Counted from the stretch's first letter, positions 45,663-58,614 are shown. The stretch: DNA of 64,000 bases from Neurospora tetraspora (GCF_033439725.1 NW_026944383.1:7006001-7070000), one strand, 5' to 3'. The notes: generated by a model not told the origin, from the sequence alone. Numbers and translations: made by a program.

Positions 45663-47384
45663 TCGGATATACCTGACCTGACCTGACCTAGCCCGACCGT
45701 GCTGACGACCCAAACTGAGGCCCGCGCCGTGACAATGGGACAATGGGACAATGTCGTACCTAGGGCTAGGACAATGATGAAGGTGGAAGGCCGGGATTCA
45801 ATCCCAACCAATCAAATCCCCATTGCTGCCCAATCGCCTTGCTCGCCTTGTGGTTTCAATACTTTCTCTTTTTTCTTTCCTTTTTTTTTTTTTTACCCCT
45901 TCCTTCCTTCCTCAATGTTGGTTATTTGTGTGCGTATGTGTATCTCAATCCCTTCGTCCCTTCCCTTTTGTGGCCTTACGAAAGGAACCGGGAGGAAGGA
46001 ACGAACCAACCAACCCACCACTGAAAGCCCCTCCCAGATGGAAATGTGTGGTCACGCCACCCCTCTTAAGTCCTCAGCCCTCCAGAGGCTTCACGAGCAC
46101 ACAGGCACACAGGTTCCTGTCAGAACCCAAGGCAGACACTGCACCGGTGTGATTCAGTTACAACTCGCGATCGCGATCTCTACTGTCTTTCAATCGAATT
46201 GGCAAACCCCCAACTCTCTTTGGCCCAGTTCCTTCCAGTCTTCAATACCAACCCAAGGAACTCCCAAAAAAACTGTACCTTACACTTACCAATGAGTGAT
46301 GCATTGTACCTTGCGTTCTTTCCGTTCCTTGCGTTAGGATAGAGCAACACTGCACAGCTTCATGGCACAAAAAGGTACGATGACACAACTAAGGCTGCAG
46401 TTCCTAGGCATTTATAATAATCGCGCGGGTGCGATCATATTCTCCTAATTCCCTATCTCTCCATTCGATTGAGTGTCATCCACCAAGACAGCTTCGGTTC
46501 AAGTTTCAACAACCGAGCCGATCAACCCCGGATTTTCCGCTCGCATTACAGTGGCTTCTGCAGAAGTGCAGAGAAGTTGATGAGGTAACAACCAAAGACA
46601 GGTAGATATGTAGTAGTCCTGTAAAAGAATGGAAGCAGAAAGTATGTAGAAACAAACGGCGGCACAACTCGGCTGGCAGGTTTGGTGCAACAGAAGGTTT
46701 TGTTTACTTTCTTTCTTCCATCATCGTATGTAACTGGCTGTCGAACTAACGTTGAAGTATGGCTCCTTGCATTGGCGTTGCATGCTTTCTGCTTTTGGCA
46801 TCCGCTCCGCATCTGCCTGCATCGTGTGAGGGTGAGTGTGAATGTCGAACCTGCGCAAATGCGTGGGAACACTCTCCCTCCAAAATCCAAAATAAACCTG
46901 GACTGGGGGGATGACGGCACTAAGGCACTAACGAGTTAATTAATTGCATATGGCTACTTAGCATGGCAGCGTGGGATTGATACCTGAATGGATGAATTGG
47001 ATCTGTTGTTGCTGGCAGACAGGCGGAGAAGATCGTGAATGGGTGAGATGGATGAAGATGGTGGGATGGTGTCGGACATTATTGGTTAGTTCTCTGGAAG
47101 AGGTACTTTATACTTACAAGAAGAACATCGAGACTACCAACCAACCTGCCCTTTTCGCTGTGCTGTCTTGACCTCTAGGCAAGGGAGTAAAAGAGATGGC
47201 AGAGCGGAAACAGCAACCGTGGACAAACAAGTGTTTAGTCTTCCAGTTAGAAAAAGTCAACCTGTGATTGTGATCAAAGAATGTGTAGATATCGAGGACT
47301 ACCTAAAAACTGAGGGCACTGGTCTACCTTTGGTGGTGGTATGGTAATGGCATGGCGTGACACCATTCCCACACCCTCTCAACA

Positions 47385-47420
47385 ACCAACCGACCAACCA
47401 ACCGACCAACCAACCAACTA
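47385..47420. repeat. (CCAA/CCGA)n microsatellite
   Basis: Alternating CCAACCAACCGA units. Confidence 0.8.
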
Positions 47421-49145
47421 AACACCGAACCGGGTCAAACCTCTCATTCTTCCGGCTTGGAGACTTGGAAAAGTAGGTGCCGGTAAGCACCTGTGTTGGA
47501 GGTTCGGACAGTGATGAAAGCCTGTTCTAGTGTTTCTTCCACCCACCCTCCTTCTGTTCTAATAGAACAATCTTGGATGTCAAAGAGATGGCCGACCGAC
47601 CGACGCTTTGGCAATACCTGGCCCGTCTCATGTATCCTGCGCCATCTCCCTATCTACCCATGACGACTGACGTAGCACCTTGTGCTGCGAAAAAGACTTG
47701 CGTGAGGGGGGAAAGTTGGGTATAGAGGTCTCAGACGGTGGTTGGTGGTGGCTTTGTACTACAGTGGGCGGATTGGATTCGTTCGTATAGCCAGCGGCAC
47801 TCGAGATTCGATTGAGAGAAAGGGGTCTGGGCTTCAGACGCATTGAATGTTTCGCTATATGAACTTCGCTAACTAGCTACAAGATTGATTGTAGGAAACA
47901 TTTGTGTGTTCGTTCCAATGAATGTCGGGTATAGACTTTTTGTTTTTCCTCCTCCTTCTGGCAGTGGCCGAAAAGCCTCTTTGAAAACCCACAGCCAGTC
48001 AGTTTCCGCGTCAATGTATGTTGTGTGTCTCAAGTCTGCATGTTGTAACCCGTTAGGCGGTTCTTGTGCCGCCGCCGCAAATGGCCCTCGTCGACATGAC
48101 GGTCGCAGTTTCATGAGCGATCCGCAATCAATCCGAGATTCTTCTTCATGTCATTCATCCCTTTTCATTCATCCCAAGGCTCTGCCAGAGTTCATGATGG
48201 ACAGAAGACCGAAGTTTCGTTCATAAAGAGTGTCGTAGATCGTAAGATAATACAAAGGAAAAGAGATTGTGTCGTTTAGACATGCAAGTCGCAACCGGTA
48301 AATCATCCTCGCCTGGTTTCCCGACAAGTAGATGACCCGTACAAGTGTTGCTGTGATATCCCAAAACCGCCATGAGAACCCCCTGAAATTTTTCGTGAGA
48401 AGAAAAGAAATGTATGTCCGAGAGACCGGGCCCAAATCCGCCAAAAAGTCTCACCCCCAGAAAAGTTCATTGTACAAGTGTAAGAATATTAGAAAGCGAG
48501 TATTCCATCGCCCCCCTCCAATTCAAATGTGTCCAAAAGAAATCAAGCCCGGGGATCGCCCCTTTTTCGCCATGTCCCGCCATGTCCCACCAAGCCAGCC
48601 TTTCGGCAAGGGTTACGCAGTAGACACCAGAAGATCGCTTGCGCCAATATCCAAAACAACACATTAATCGTTAGACAAGGGGGGAAAAAATCGCCAAAAA
48701 CATCAAAGCCAAAAGCCAAAAAGCCAAAAAAGCAATGCTCGCCTGCTAAAATCGACCATAATCCAGAGAGTAAAAAAAGAATAGGAATGATGAACACAAA
48801 ATAAGAAAGGAGTTTGAGCGTCCCGGGACCAGTGCGGGATCGCGAGAAGTCAAAACAGCTTTGGGTGCGTGAGCAGCAAAGGTCTGAGTGTGTCGCGAGA
48901 GCGGAGAAAGTGTATCAAAAGTAAAAAGCCGAAAGGATGGGAAGCCGGAAGACCCATATAGACCGGTGAAAAAGAAAAAGAAAACCCAAGGAACGCAATC
49001 TTAATCGGGTGCGTCATGACTGTGTCGTGCTGTCGTCGTGCTGTCGTTCCGAATGCCGTGTAATTGGTACTCGTCAATTCGTCGTCAAAGTTTTTTCGTC
49101 TCGTCTCGTCTCATTTTTTTATCTCATCATCATAACCGCATTACA

Positions 49146-51099
49146 TTATGCCTCTGCCTCATTGCTCGCAGCAACTTGTTGGCTTTCAGCAACCATCTTC
49201 GCAAAGTCACGCACAACATCACGGGGGATCTTGTCCCATAGGAGTGACCGAGTGTAGACCTCGGCGGCAGAGTCCTTGTTGGCGGCAGCACGCATGCTGG
49301 CAAGCGCTTCGGCAAGATTGCGTCTGCCCTTGCTCGTGGACCTTTCGGCGGGAGCGTTTTGCAGGAAATCTTGCGAGCTGATGCCGTTGTATTGCGCGGC
49401 CGTCAACCCAAAGAGCTGCTCGTTGGTCTGTTGCTCGGTCGGCTGGGTCAAGGCGTCAGCCATCTCACCGAGCATCGAAGGTGCCACGCCATCCATGCCG
49501 GAGGCGGCGACTGGCAACGATGACCCGGTGTTTTGGGCCCAGCTGGAACCCGATGGCTGAGGAGCCATGGCCTCGAGACCGGAAGCGGCCTGAGGCAAGC
49601 CAGCGTCCTTGAGGACATTGTCGAGGAGGGTAGCGGATGCCACACGGATGTCCTCAGACACCCGGGGAATGCTAGGCGGCGATCGGTTGGAAAGAACGAA
49701 AGCGCCGACAAGGAACAGCATGAAAAGGAGTCCGCCCTGCGAAGGAGACTTCTCGCTCTCGGTAGAAAGGGAAACCTCGGACTTCTTGGTAGGAACGATC
49801 TGCAACTCTTGCTTGACCTCGGAAGGCTGCTGTTCCATGGTGAACTCGCCAAAGATGGGCATGTTATCCCAAGAGCCATCCATGGCCATGCCTTCCATCT
49901 CACCGTAGGCACCGGGGAAGCCGGACACGTTCGGACCGGCCGGCGGTGTCGACATTGCGGCGCTTTCGAGGGCTTGCACGTGGTTGGTCAGAACGTTGAC
50001 CTTCTTGCGCAAATCGCCCGTCTCGATGGTGTGCTCGCGGATGATCTCCTCCTTCTCGTTCTTGAGCTCGCTAATGTACGCCTCGTAGCTCTGCTTCTCG
50101 CGGAGGAGCTGCTCCATCTCCCTTTGTAGGGCATTCATCTGCTCCTCCATGTTGGTGATGACCTCGGTGAAGTGCTTCTTCTCGTCCTCAAGACGCTCCG
50201 TGTGCTGCTTCTTGCGTTGCCTCGAGTCAAGACTGTTCGACGGGTCAGTATGGGATGGTCCAATCCGCAAGTACCTGGAAAAAGGGGTAAACGTACGCGG
50301 CCTGCCTGTTGCGCAACAGACGCTTTTGCTGCTTGAGCTCCTTGATCTCTTGCTCGTCGGTGGACTGGGCAATCAACTGGTCAATGTTGCTGAGGTTGCG
50401 CTCAGCAGGGATGTCGAAGCGCGCATTCTTCTTGCGGATGCCATCCCCCCGGCGCAGCTCGTTATGGGAGCGGATCAGCGGGGTAGTCGGCCTGTTGCGC
50501 TTGGCCATAGCCTGGTTCTTGAGCTCTTGGTTGATCCAATGCTCCTTGGGAGGCGACGCGGGAACGGCAGGAATGCCATGGTGGCCGAGCTGCTGGAACA
50601 TGACGGCTTGGTTGTTGGGGTTGCTGAAGGGCGTCTGAGCCTGGACGGTAGCGGGCCTGAACAGAGGAACAGTCGATGACTCGTACTCGGCCTGCGGCAG
50701 TCCATCGAAGCTCTGAAGAGGGGTAGCGGCGCCCGAGCTCATCATGCCCCAGTGGTTCTGATACGTTGATTGCTGGTTCTGGTCCATCTGCATGAAGGGG
50801 TTGTTGTTGTGCTGACCGAAGAAGGGGTTGTTGGACGGGACGCTCTGCATCTCTACCGGAGGCCAGGAATCATCCGACTTGGGCGAGAACAAGGTAGTGG
50901 CCGAGACAGCAAACGAATCCCTCCTGCTATCGGTCAAGGGCGGCGACATCTCCAAAGCCGAGTTGAGGGTGCTCTGGTTGAGGATGTCATCGTCTAGGAT
51001 CTCATCGTCATCGAAGAATTCCCGACCATGGCAGGAAGTGTCGACGTTCAACGGCGGTGTCCTGTAGTAGGAAGGCTGCTGGAAGGTTGCTGAGCCCAT
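49146..51099 (-). CDS. bZIP transcription factor, MeaB-like
   Basis: Two exons (51099-50297, 50232-49146) with a 64-bp intron (GTACGT/CAG) encode 629 residues. The basic region QQKRLLRNRQAALDSRQRKK (257-276) has the bZIP signature Asn264-x7-Arg272, and the intron splits it between Ala268 and Leu269. A long coiled coil follows to about residue 358 (LEDEKKHFTEV, LQREMEQLLREK, LKNEKEEII). This basic region and zipper match the fungal MeaB group, linked to nitrogen-regulated and stress gene expression; Neurospora ADA-1 is another candidate name I cannot separate by eye. The N-terminal 250 residues are Gln/Asn/Pro-rich with an acidic patch (FFDDDEILDDDIL), likely an activation region. Unexpectedly, residues 436-449 (LLFMLFLVGAFVLS) are strongly hydrophobic. 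The C-terminal end is helical and Ala-rich. Confidence 0.85.
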
Positions 51100-51249
51100 G
51101 GTGGGCTATGTGGGTGTGCTTGTGGTGGGGATAAACGAAGTGGTTGTTTCCTTGACTTGAAGCACTGCAATGCAAAACACGCAGCGAATCTTTACTCCTC
51201 CTAAAGTTTGTTGTTTCGTTGTGTGCGAACTTTCTGATATATGGCTGAG

Positions 51250-51294
51250 TCAGTGCCTGTGGCTGGGACGGCGAAGCGGTGAGGGCAGAAGCAT
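51250..51294 (-). other. Possible upstream ORF of the bZIP gene
   Basis: An ATG at 51294 opens a 14-codon frame that stops at 51250, 151 bases before the bZIP start codon. If it lies in the transcript leader it could dampen translation, as is common for fungal regulatory genes. The transcript start is unknown. Confidence 0.3.
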
Positions 51295-52661
51295 GGAAAG
51301 CGGCTGCTTTATGTGTCTGGGTGGCCAAAGTCTGCAGTGGGAAGCCGGGAAGCAGGGCAAGGTGTGCGGGAAGACCCAGGTTCGGATCCGTCTGTCAGAC
51401 ACCTGAAGGGCTGTGTGTGGGTGGGTTGCGGTTGGGTTCAGAGGCAGTTGATGTTGCCTTGTGTGTGAAGGGGAAAATGAAGGATAGGTAAAAGAGCAAT
51501 GAAGAACGAGAATTGCAAAGAGAGGGAGAAGACGAGGGGATGATATGATGTTGAAGGATAAGATGGAAGGTGAGGTGCGCAAGGTAGTTGATAAGAAATC
51601 TAGGCTTGGTAGTGGGGAAGAGAAAGCTGGGGTGGGAAGGTAAAGTGGAAGCCGTAGTCGGGATACACCACTATAGTACCAGGCCCCCCCAGGGTAGCAC
51701 AGCCCAGGGAAGTAGCGAAAGAAGGAAAGTGTGAAGAGCCAAAAGACACACGGGAGGAAAGGGCGAGGGTACCGTCGCAGATTGCAACTGAAAAAGTGAG
51801 GGGGTGTGCAAAATTTGGAACCTGAGGAATTGGAATGGCACCTCACTCACACTTTGTTCCCTGTGTAAGTCGCACTGCGCTGCCGTCCGTGGGAAAGAGG
51901 GGTTATTCGGTTGTCGGTTGTTGTTGAGGTTGTTTGTTGTTGACGGGATGTGGTTGTTGTTGTCGTTAGAGTAAAGACGAGAGTGGTGCGTTCTTCGGGA
52001 GTCACAGACCACCACGAGAAGCGAGAAAACAGAAACGAAAGAAGTGAAAGTAAATAGACAAAAGTCAGGGTCAAGGCAGGCGCAATGCTGCTTTGGGCAA
52101 ATAACGATCTTTACAGAGTCAATCAATGACTTTGGGATTGGGATGGTGGGCAGAGGGGGTGGTGCCCTTTACTTATTCTATGTTTTATGTTGACTGTGGT
52201 CAGTGTGGTCAGCCATGGTCAGGCCGGCCGCTGCGACGTGACGGATCTGCCCAATTGAACATGGCACAGTCTTGGATCGCAAAAGTCTCGTGGTACATCA
52301 GGGTGGATGTGTGGTGGATGTGTGGATGGATCTTGGGACTGCGGAGGATGGCGCCGGTTTGCTTCTCTTTTGCTCAATGGGGGATGGGCCATGGCGAGAA
52401 ACAATCTTCGCCGAGCAGCGATGAGGGGGTGCGACAACAAGGGAAGAGGGGCCGGTTGACGGACCGGGGTCTTTGAAAGTACTTGGTAGAACACCCGCCC
52501 GAAGGACGGAGCCTGGAGACGGCGGCGTTGGACGAGCAAGACATCCAGAACAAGCTGAAGCAGCCAGGGACTTGGCCCCAACTCCACCCAAAGCCCGCAA
52601 CTGGATCGAGTGTTTCTGCCTTTCCGTTACCCTCCGTTTCGCCAAGCCTTTTCAAGAAAAG

Positions 52662-52712
52662 AACGGATGCTGTGCGGATGCTGTGCGGATTCTCTACGGA
52701 TGCTGTGCGGAT
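52662..52712. repeat. CGGATGCTGTG tandem repeat
   Basis: Three copies of CGGATGCTGTG and a diverged spacer copy. Confidence 0.8.
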
Positions 52713-54062
52713 GTGGTGGAAAGATTCTGATACGGGAGCTAGGAGCTTTGCGCGATCTGGATTGACAGGCGGATATGGAGCTTCTCGCTAGAAGCTATTC
52801 CCAATCGGGACAGCCTATCCCCCAAAACGTAAAGCCTGCCTCGCTAGGGGGGTCGGATTTGGGGATAGCGTACAGGGCTTGGGAGCATAAGGGCAGAAGG
52901 GTAACTGTATCATCCGTCACTCAGCAGATCGAATCAGGCTCGTCATCGAAAGGTCTTGGGACGACTCCGAGCCGCTCAACTAGCCCAACGGCTGGAATGG
53001 GAAGGATTGGGAGACGGTAAGGGGGTGTAGAATCGGCAAGAGACCGAGATGGCTCGTCTGTGAGGAAGTCAGCGAGAGCGAAAACGAGCAATACGGGTGC
53101 TTTCCGGACGGAGAAGGGCCCCATCAAAACAGGGAAAACGAGTGGATGAGAAGGTTCCCTCGAGAGTGGGTTGGGCAGAAATGGCCCGGTGGGCATCGAT
53201 ACCCAAAACGCGGCTCAAAGACCAGTGACCTGCCAGTCCCCATGCCACCACCAACTTTTGCCGTACACCATCAACAACAGCACCAAATTCTAGGGCTGGG
53301 AAGATTCTGAAAGGCCTGAGTGCCGGCCGGCAGAGACCTGTCAGAAGGCTGTCAAGAGTTCTCTTCAGCAGATGTCTTTGATGTCCGCACCGCCCAAAGC
53401 AGCCACTTCTCAGTTGTGCATCTCAGCCTCCAAGCCTCTTTGTGATGTCTTCTCCAAGAGAAGGTAAGCGTGTGGGGTGACGACCATGGGAACCAAGGGA
53501 GTCTGGAAACTGCAAGGGAAGTGCCTAGCTTGGTACGAGGTAGCGGAGCTGAGAACAATCGCTTTTTCCTTCTCGTCGGAACGGAACTGTCCAAGGCCGA
53601 ATGCCTATCCGGACCGGGCCCGACAGAAAGGGAAATGTTTGTTTCTTTGAATCCCTCCTTGGTTAGTTATGACAGGGTCTTATACAAATCCCTAGCTGCT
53701 GAGAAGGAGCCGCAACCGCGGTCTGATATCAACAATGTGGTGATGTCCAAACTCGGTAGTAAACCCGGCAAAACACCTCTGTATAGAGGCATGTGGGCAC
53801 TCACCGTTTCCCAGCTGTCTGTACAAACATGTGCCATGAAGCTCCTTGCTTCAAGACGATTCCAAGTTCTGCCCCTGGCATATATGCAAGAAATACGGCA
53901 TAGCAACCAACTTGGCAGCCCGGCCATCCGCCTGGTTCTCGTCATCCAGAGTCATCGCTGTCATGACCGGCAGCACCAGGACCGGCAGCAGCAACGGTGG
54001 AGGCCATGGCATCGGCTACTGTAGCAGTATCACGGCAGTGTTTGTTGCGTTCGTCGGTCAAG

Positions 54063-54088
54063 GGGCGTGTTTGGTTCAACCAACAAAA
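54063..54088 (+). repeat. Left terminal inverted repeat of the Harbinger-type element
   Basis: Starts GGGCGTGTTTGGTTCAAC and pairs exactly with 58586-58611 in inverted orientation. The ACCAA within makes a small internal palindrome with TTGGT. Confidence 0.85.
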
Positions 54089-57000
54089 TTTCAATCTGTT
54101 TTTAACAGGGGTAGAGGAGGGTACAAAGCGCCATCTGCAGCAACCGACAGGGATTTTGTACTATTTTGTCTTTTTTCTTTTTATCTTTTATTGTATGGTG
54201 GCGCCTGTACGTGATAGTAAGCGAAGCTATACGTAGGGGTATAATTTATCTATCGAAATCTCTATACAAGAGTTCGTCTATTAAGTCGTAGAGCCGTAAC
54301 TACCGTTATAAGCTTAATTTTGAAGGTATTTATAAATAGAGACATCCTTCTAGTAGTTGGGAAGCCGTTCTATAAGACTATATAACGTTTATTTAATTAC
54401 TAAGTATAGTAGTTAATCTTATTGAGGTCCAAGGTTTAAAGGATAAAAAAGGGGATATAAATAATAATTTACTATAATAATAGCTAGAATTGAATAAACT
54501 ATAGAAATTGTACTTTTGAACGTTTGAGAGAAAGCTATTATTATTATTATTAATAGCTAGACGGTACAAATCGATAATTTCTAATTAGTTAAGTTGGGTT
54601 AAGTCGAATCGATTGGAGTACTTAGCTAGGAACTTTCGAATACCTAGTTAAAAACTTTCGAATATATAAATATAGGTATTAATTCTATAATCTTATTGAA
54701 TAGAATCTTCTATTATTAGTATTTTTATTTATTGCTTCCTCTCTTACCTATTATATCCTCCCGCCGCTTCTAAATTGCTAATTTTATTAATAAAATTAAT
54801 AAGGAGGTTTTTAGTATAAACGAACTTATTTATAATAGCCCTTAGACTTAGCGAAAGTTCTATTTTAAAATAAGTTAATTCGGGATTATACCGCTTAATT
54901 ACTTTAAAATTTAAGAATATAATATTACGGCTATATAGCGAGCGCCGCTTCTATACCCTCTTCTTTTTATTTAGCCTCCCTAACTTACCCTTCTAGCTAA
55001 TCAATTAGCAGCCTAATTTCGAACGTTATGTACTAACTAGTCCTAATTAACTCCGATTGTTCCGCGGCGAATTAATATTAGAATTGATTAGGTATTACCT
55101 ATTTGCTTAGGCCGGCTATCCGAGTAGTTAGTAATAGATTATTTTGTAATTCTAGTACCGCTTTATTAATTAAAAATTATAATCCTTTGACTTTAATTTA
55201 CTCTTTTTAACTACCCTACCTAAATTAATCCCTCCTCTACTATTACTTCCTCTACTATTATTTCTACCGCTATTACCTCTACTACCGTTACCGTTAGGAA
55301 TAAATATAATATTAAATCCGCCTTATTCGACGATAAATTCCTACTTCTTAAAGAAATTAAGTCCCCGAAGTAGTTTATTAGCCAAACGAAGCAGTTCATT
55401 ACCTTAGCGAATATTTAAAAAGAGTAAGCGTTCGCTAAAAGTTTTAAGGGGAAGAAGTTGACGGCGGCTTTCGATAAGGCGCTTATAACTATACGTACTA
55501 AATACCCTAATTAAAATTGGATTCGTTCGTAGGTACGTAACCGCTAGAATATACTAAAAATTAATTATCGATTATAGTTAAACTTTATATATAAAACGGG
55601 TGTATTATTTAATAAAACGATTAGTTTCTTTAATATTTATAAGAATATATAAGCATTCTTCCTAATTAATAGATTTAAAGCGAATTAATTAAAAATAACC
55701 CCGTTAGAGAATTGTAAGGAGATAGTATTATTTTTTATTATTAATTAGGTAATAGGTAAATATATTATCGATATTTCTAGCCGCTTTATATTGTATATAA
55801 AGAATAAAAATCCTTTAGTTGTAGCTAAGCGAAATACCTTATATACCGACTTCGCTAGTAGTAAATAAAAATAATGTAGTAAATACCCCGAGGTTAATAA
55901 CGTACTATTTAATAATACTAACGAGGTAGAGGAGGATTTAAGTAATAATGAGGAGGAGGAGGTCGAAGTCCGCCGGCTAATTAAGAAGAGAATAACCTAT
56001 ACTGCTAATATAAATTGGTTCGCCTCTTCTATTAATATTGGATTTAAAGCCCTTTCCTAAGGATTCGAATCTTCGCCTACTTAACTAACGGCTATTAGGT
56101 TATTATAATTATAGCTTCCCTTTAATCCTACTTTTTTTAATTTCTTTTGTACGTTAATTACCCTAACGGTATCTCTATTAAAGAGGATATATAGCGATAA
56201 AAAGTAGTAATTAATTAACGAATTGAAGAAAGACTTAATATATACGGTAACGTTCGCTATTATATTTAAGGCGAGGATATTATTAATAGAATAGTTATTT
56301 AATATAGTATTTAATTTCGAGGATGTACTAGTATTTACTTTTTAAAATTAGTTTTAGTTTTTATTTTATTGGGAAATGTTGTAATTTTTTTGTACTATTT
56401 AATAATTTTCGTTAATCCGATCCTATTATTTGTATCCTTGTATTTGTACGTATTGGAGTTGAAAAAGTGTATTGTAAATTGTAATTATATTAAATTAATA
56501 CGTTGTTATTATTATTAGGAAATATAGGGGGTTTACCGTATTAAATATAAAAAATTATAAAGTTAGAAAAATTTCGCTAAATTAAAAAAAAGGTTAATTT
56601 AATTACCTTCTATTAGGTTAGGTTGGGCTAGGCTGGGCGGGGTAATAAATTTAGTAAAATCTAGTAAATCTAGGCTTTGGCCCGCCCGCTAAAATGTTAA
56701 TATAGGGTAAATATAATAATATAAACTTTTAACCGTAAATTTTAAACCCTAACCCTATATAGATAATTCATATTATAATACTAATAAATCTTTCGTTTTA
56801 ATTCCAAAATTAATATAATCAGTATTAATTGATTTAGTTTAATTTAGCGAACAAAATAATATAAAATATATCAATTTTAAATAAATATATAGAAAGTGGC
56901 TAGCGTTGTAATAAATTATTATTACCGTACTTATTTAGTCCGCCTAGCTGTTATATAATAAATTCGCTCTACCCGCCGCTAGTGATAATAACCTTCCTAT

Positions 57001-58465
57001 ATCCTCTAAACGAATGTATCCCTAAACCCTACTGTCCTTTCGTTTTACTCGATATTTATATTAATTATAACCTTATCCTTATTATTATTATTATTGCCAA
57101 GACGCGTACGACCGTTCTTATCGCTAATTTTATTTCCTTTATTATCGGTTTTAACTTTTAAATTATTAAGATTAGTACGTTCGATCTAATTATAAAGCGT
57201 AATAATAGCGAATACAATATCTATTTAAGTCTTAATATCATATTCGGATGCTATTAATTTTATAATTTTCTACCTCCTCTTTAATATATTAATTATAATT
57301 TTAAACTTTATATAATATTTTGAATACTTTAAATTATATAGCTCCTTTCGAATCCTCAATTGATTAGTACCCTCCCCCTATTTATTAAAATAATATTAAG
57401 TAGCCGGATATAGTACTAGAATCCTTCGCTTTATATAATATTTTATATTACCAAGGTAAAATTTATTATTTAATATTTCGAAATTACCTATATTAAATAC
57501 TAACCGTATAATTTTAGAATTATATATTAAGCCTTCTATTTCCAGTAAAATGTATATAAAAAAACTATTTAAATTGATGGTAATTATAACGTTCTAGTAT
57601 ATATACCCCTTTCAACCCTGCTACGTTTTAATTTCGGATTTATGTACCCGTATATAAATTAAAGTACCGTCGACTACACTTAAATAATTTTTAAAATATA
57701 GTACTAACGCCGCGTTTCTTAAATTGTATATTATATTAGGAGGGGGAAGCTTAATAATATAATAGTATAAAACGACTATAGTACTAAGGATCTTATAGAA
57801 ATTACGGCTAATAGTTTTAGTACTATAACCAAATCAATAAGCCGTATTCCGCTATATTTTGTTATAGGTATATATATATAAGAAGGTTATAAACTTTTAC
57901 TTAAGGGATATCTATCTTGTATTACGTATAGTAATATATTTTAATATCTAAATAATTAATTAAATAAAAGGATAGTACCGTATATAGTATAAATTAAATA
58001 ATTTAATTTCGTAGTTAGGGTAGAAGGTATTACGAATAACCGTTTCGCCTTCGTCTTTATTGGTATAGACCGATTTATATACAGTTTCGTTATTCCCTCG
58101 AAGGCGGATAGTTTGGATAATAGCGGCGATAGTTAGAAGGATAGTTATTAGGAATATAAAGATACGTTATCGAATAGGATTTATATCGAAGTATTTATTT
58201 TTATTAAATATTTATAGTAAAATGTAAAATAGAAGGGGGATCCGCGGGGTATTAATAATTTACGCTAGCCTAACCTAGGCTAACCTAGCCTATTACCCTT
58301 ATTAATTAATAAAATGCTCTATTTTTATACCCACCCCTATAAAGATAAAAAGTAATAGAATAAATTCTTACTATACTGGATTAGGAAGTTAATAAGGCCT
58401 TATGTAAGTATATATAAGCTATATATAGGGGAGATACGGCTAAGAGTTTACTGTATTCAGTTTAT

Positions 58466-58513
58466 AGGGGGGTTATAGGAGGGTTATAGGGGGGTTATAG
58501 GGGGTAAAGGGGG
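58466..58513 (+). repeat. Subterminal GGGGGTTATA repeats
   Basis: Four near-identical units of about 12 bp (GGGGGGTTATAG, GAGGGTTATAG and variants) close to the right end of the Harbinger-type element, where transposase-binding repeats are often found. Confidence 0.7.
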
Positions 58514-58585
58514 TCCGACGCCGGATTAATATTGATATTTGCAGTCTGTTGGCTGATAGGGATAATTTTCCTATATAAACTTTTG

Positions 58586-58611
58586 TTTTGTTGGTTGAAC
58601 CAAACACGCCC
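58586..58611 (-). repeat. Right terminal inverted repeat of the Harbinger-type element
   Basis: Exact reverse complement of 54063-54088, ending ...CCAAACACGCCC on the plus strand. Confidence 0.85.
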
Positions 58612-58614
58612 AAG

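Larger units (their letters stand above)
39740..49145. other. 9.4-kb gene-free gap between two convergent genes
   Basis: The SEL1 gene ends at its left edge and the bZIP gene ends at its right edge, so both neighbours point into it. I searched all frames: the longest (45699-46295, 44104-44526, 41777-42301) translate to low-complexity or random sequence without motifs. Base composition is normal, so it is not a RIP-mutated repeat. It contains the 484-bp inverted-repeat element at 43171-43654, a 28-base G run and several microsatellites. A non-coding transcript or fast-evolving small genes cannot be excluded. Confidence 0.5.
51100..54062. other. bZIP upstream region and gene-free stretch
   Basis: The first kilobase is likely the bZIP leader and promoter; it is rich in CAACAA/TTGTTG runs near 51920-51960. 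From about 52130 to 54062 I find only short frames without recognisable features (best 53470-54024, 184 residues, no motif). A small tandem repeat lies at 52662-52712. Confidence 0.5.
54063..58611 (-). mobile_element. PIF/Harbinger-type DNA transposon, RIP-degraded
   Basis: Terminal inverted repeats begin GGGCGTGTTTGGTTCAAC and match perfectly over 26 bp (54063-54088 and 58586-58611). The trinucleotide AAG flanks both sides (54060-54062 and 58612-58614), fitting the 3-bp duplication of the superfamily, although TWA is its usual target. The interior is very AT-rich with RIP-like composition. On the minus strand at 57677-57633 a segment reads VVDGTLIYIRVHKSE, matching the DGTHxxIRxP block around a catalytic Asp of Harbinger-type DDE transposases; stops from TGG-to-TAG-type change lie close by, so the gene is dead. 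A second decayed coding trace on the plus strand, about 55300-56100, with an acidic Glu-rich end, could be the Myb/SANT-like partner protein this superfamily carries. The outer 100-170 bp at each end have nearly normal composition. Confidence 0.72.

Noticed and set aside
45699-46295. 198-codon frame with a Phe/Pro-rich stretch
   Set aside because: The hydrophobic part comes from a poly-T/poly-C tract, and the rest looks random.
47385-47420. Short direct repeats considered as a CRISPR-like array
   Set aside because: Repeat units abut without spacers; this is a simple microsatellite in a eukaryotic genome.
53470-54024. 184-codon plus-strand frame before the Harbinger-type element
   Set aside because: No motif, no hydrophobic or repeat pattern, and several overlapping frames of similar length in other phases.
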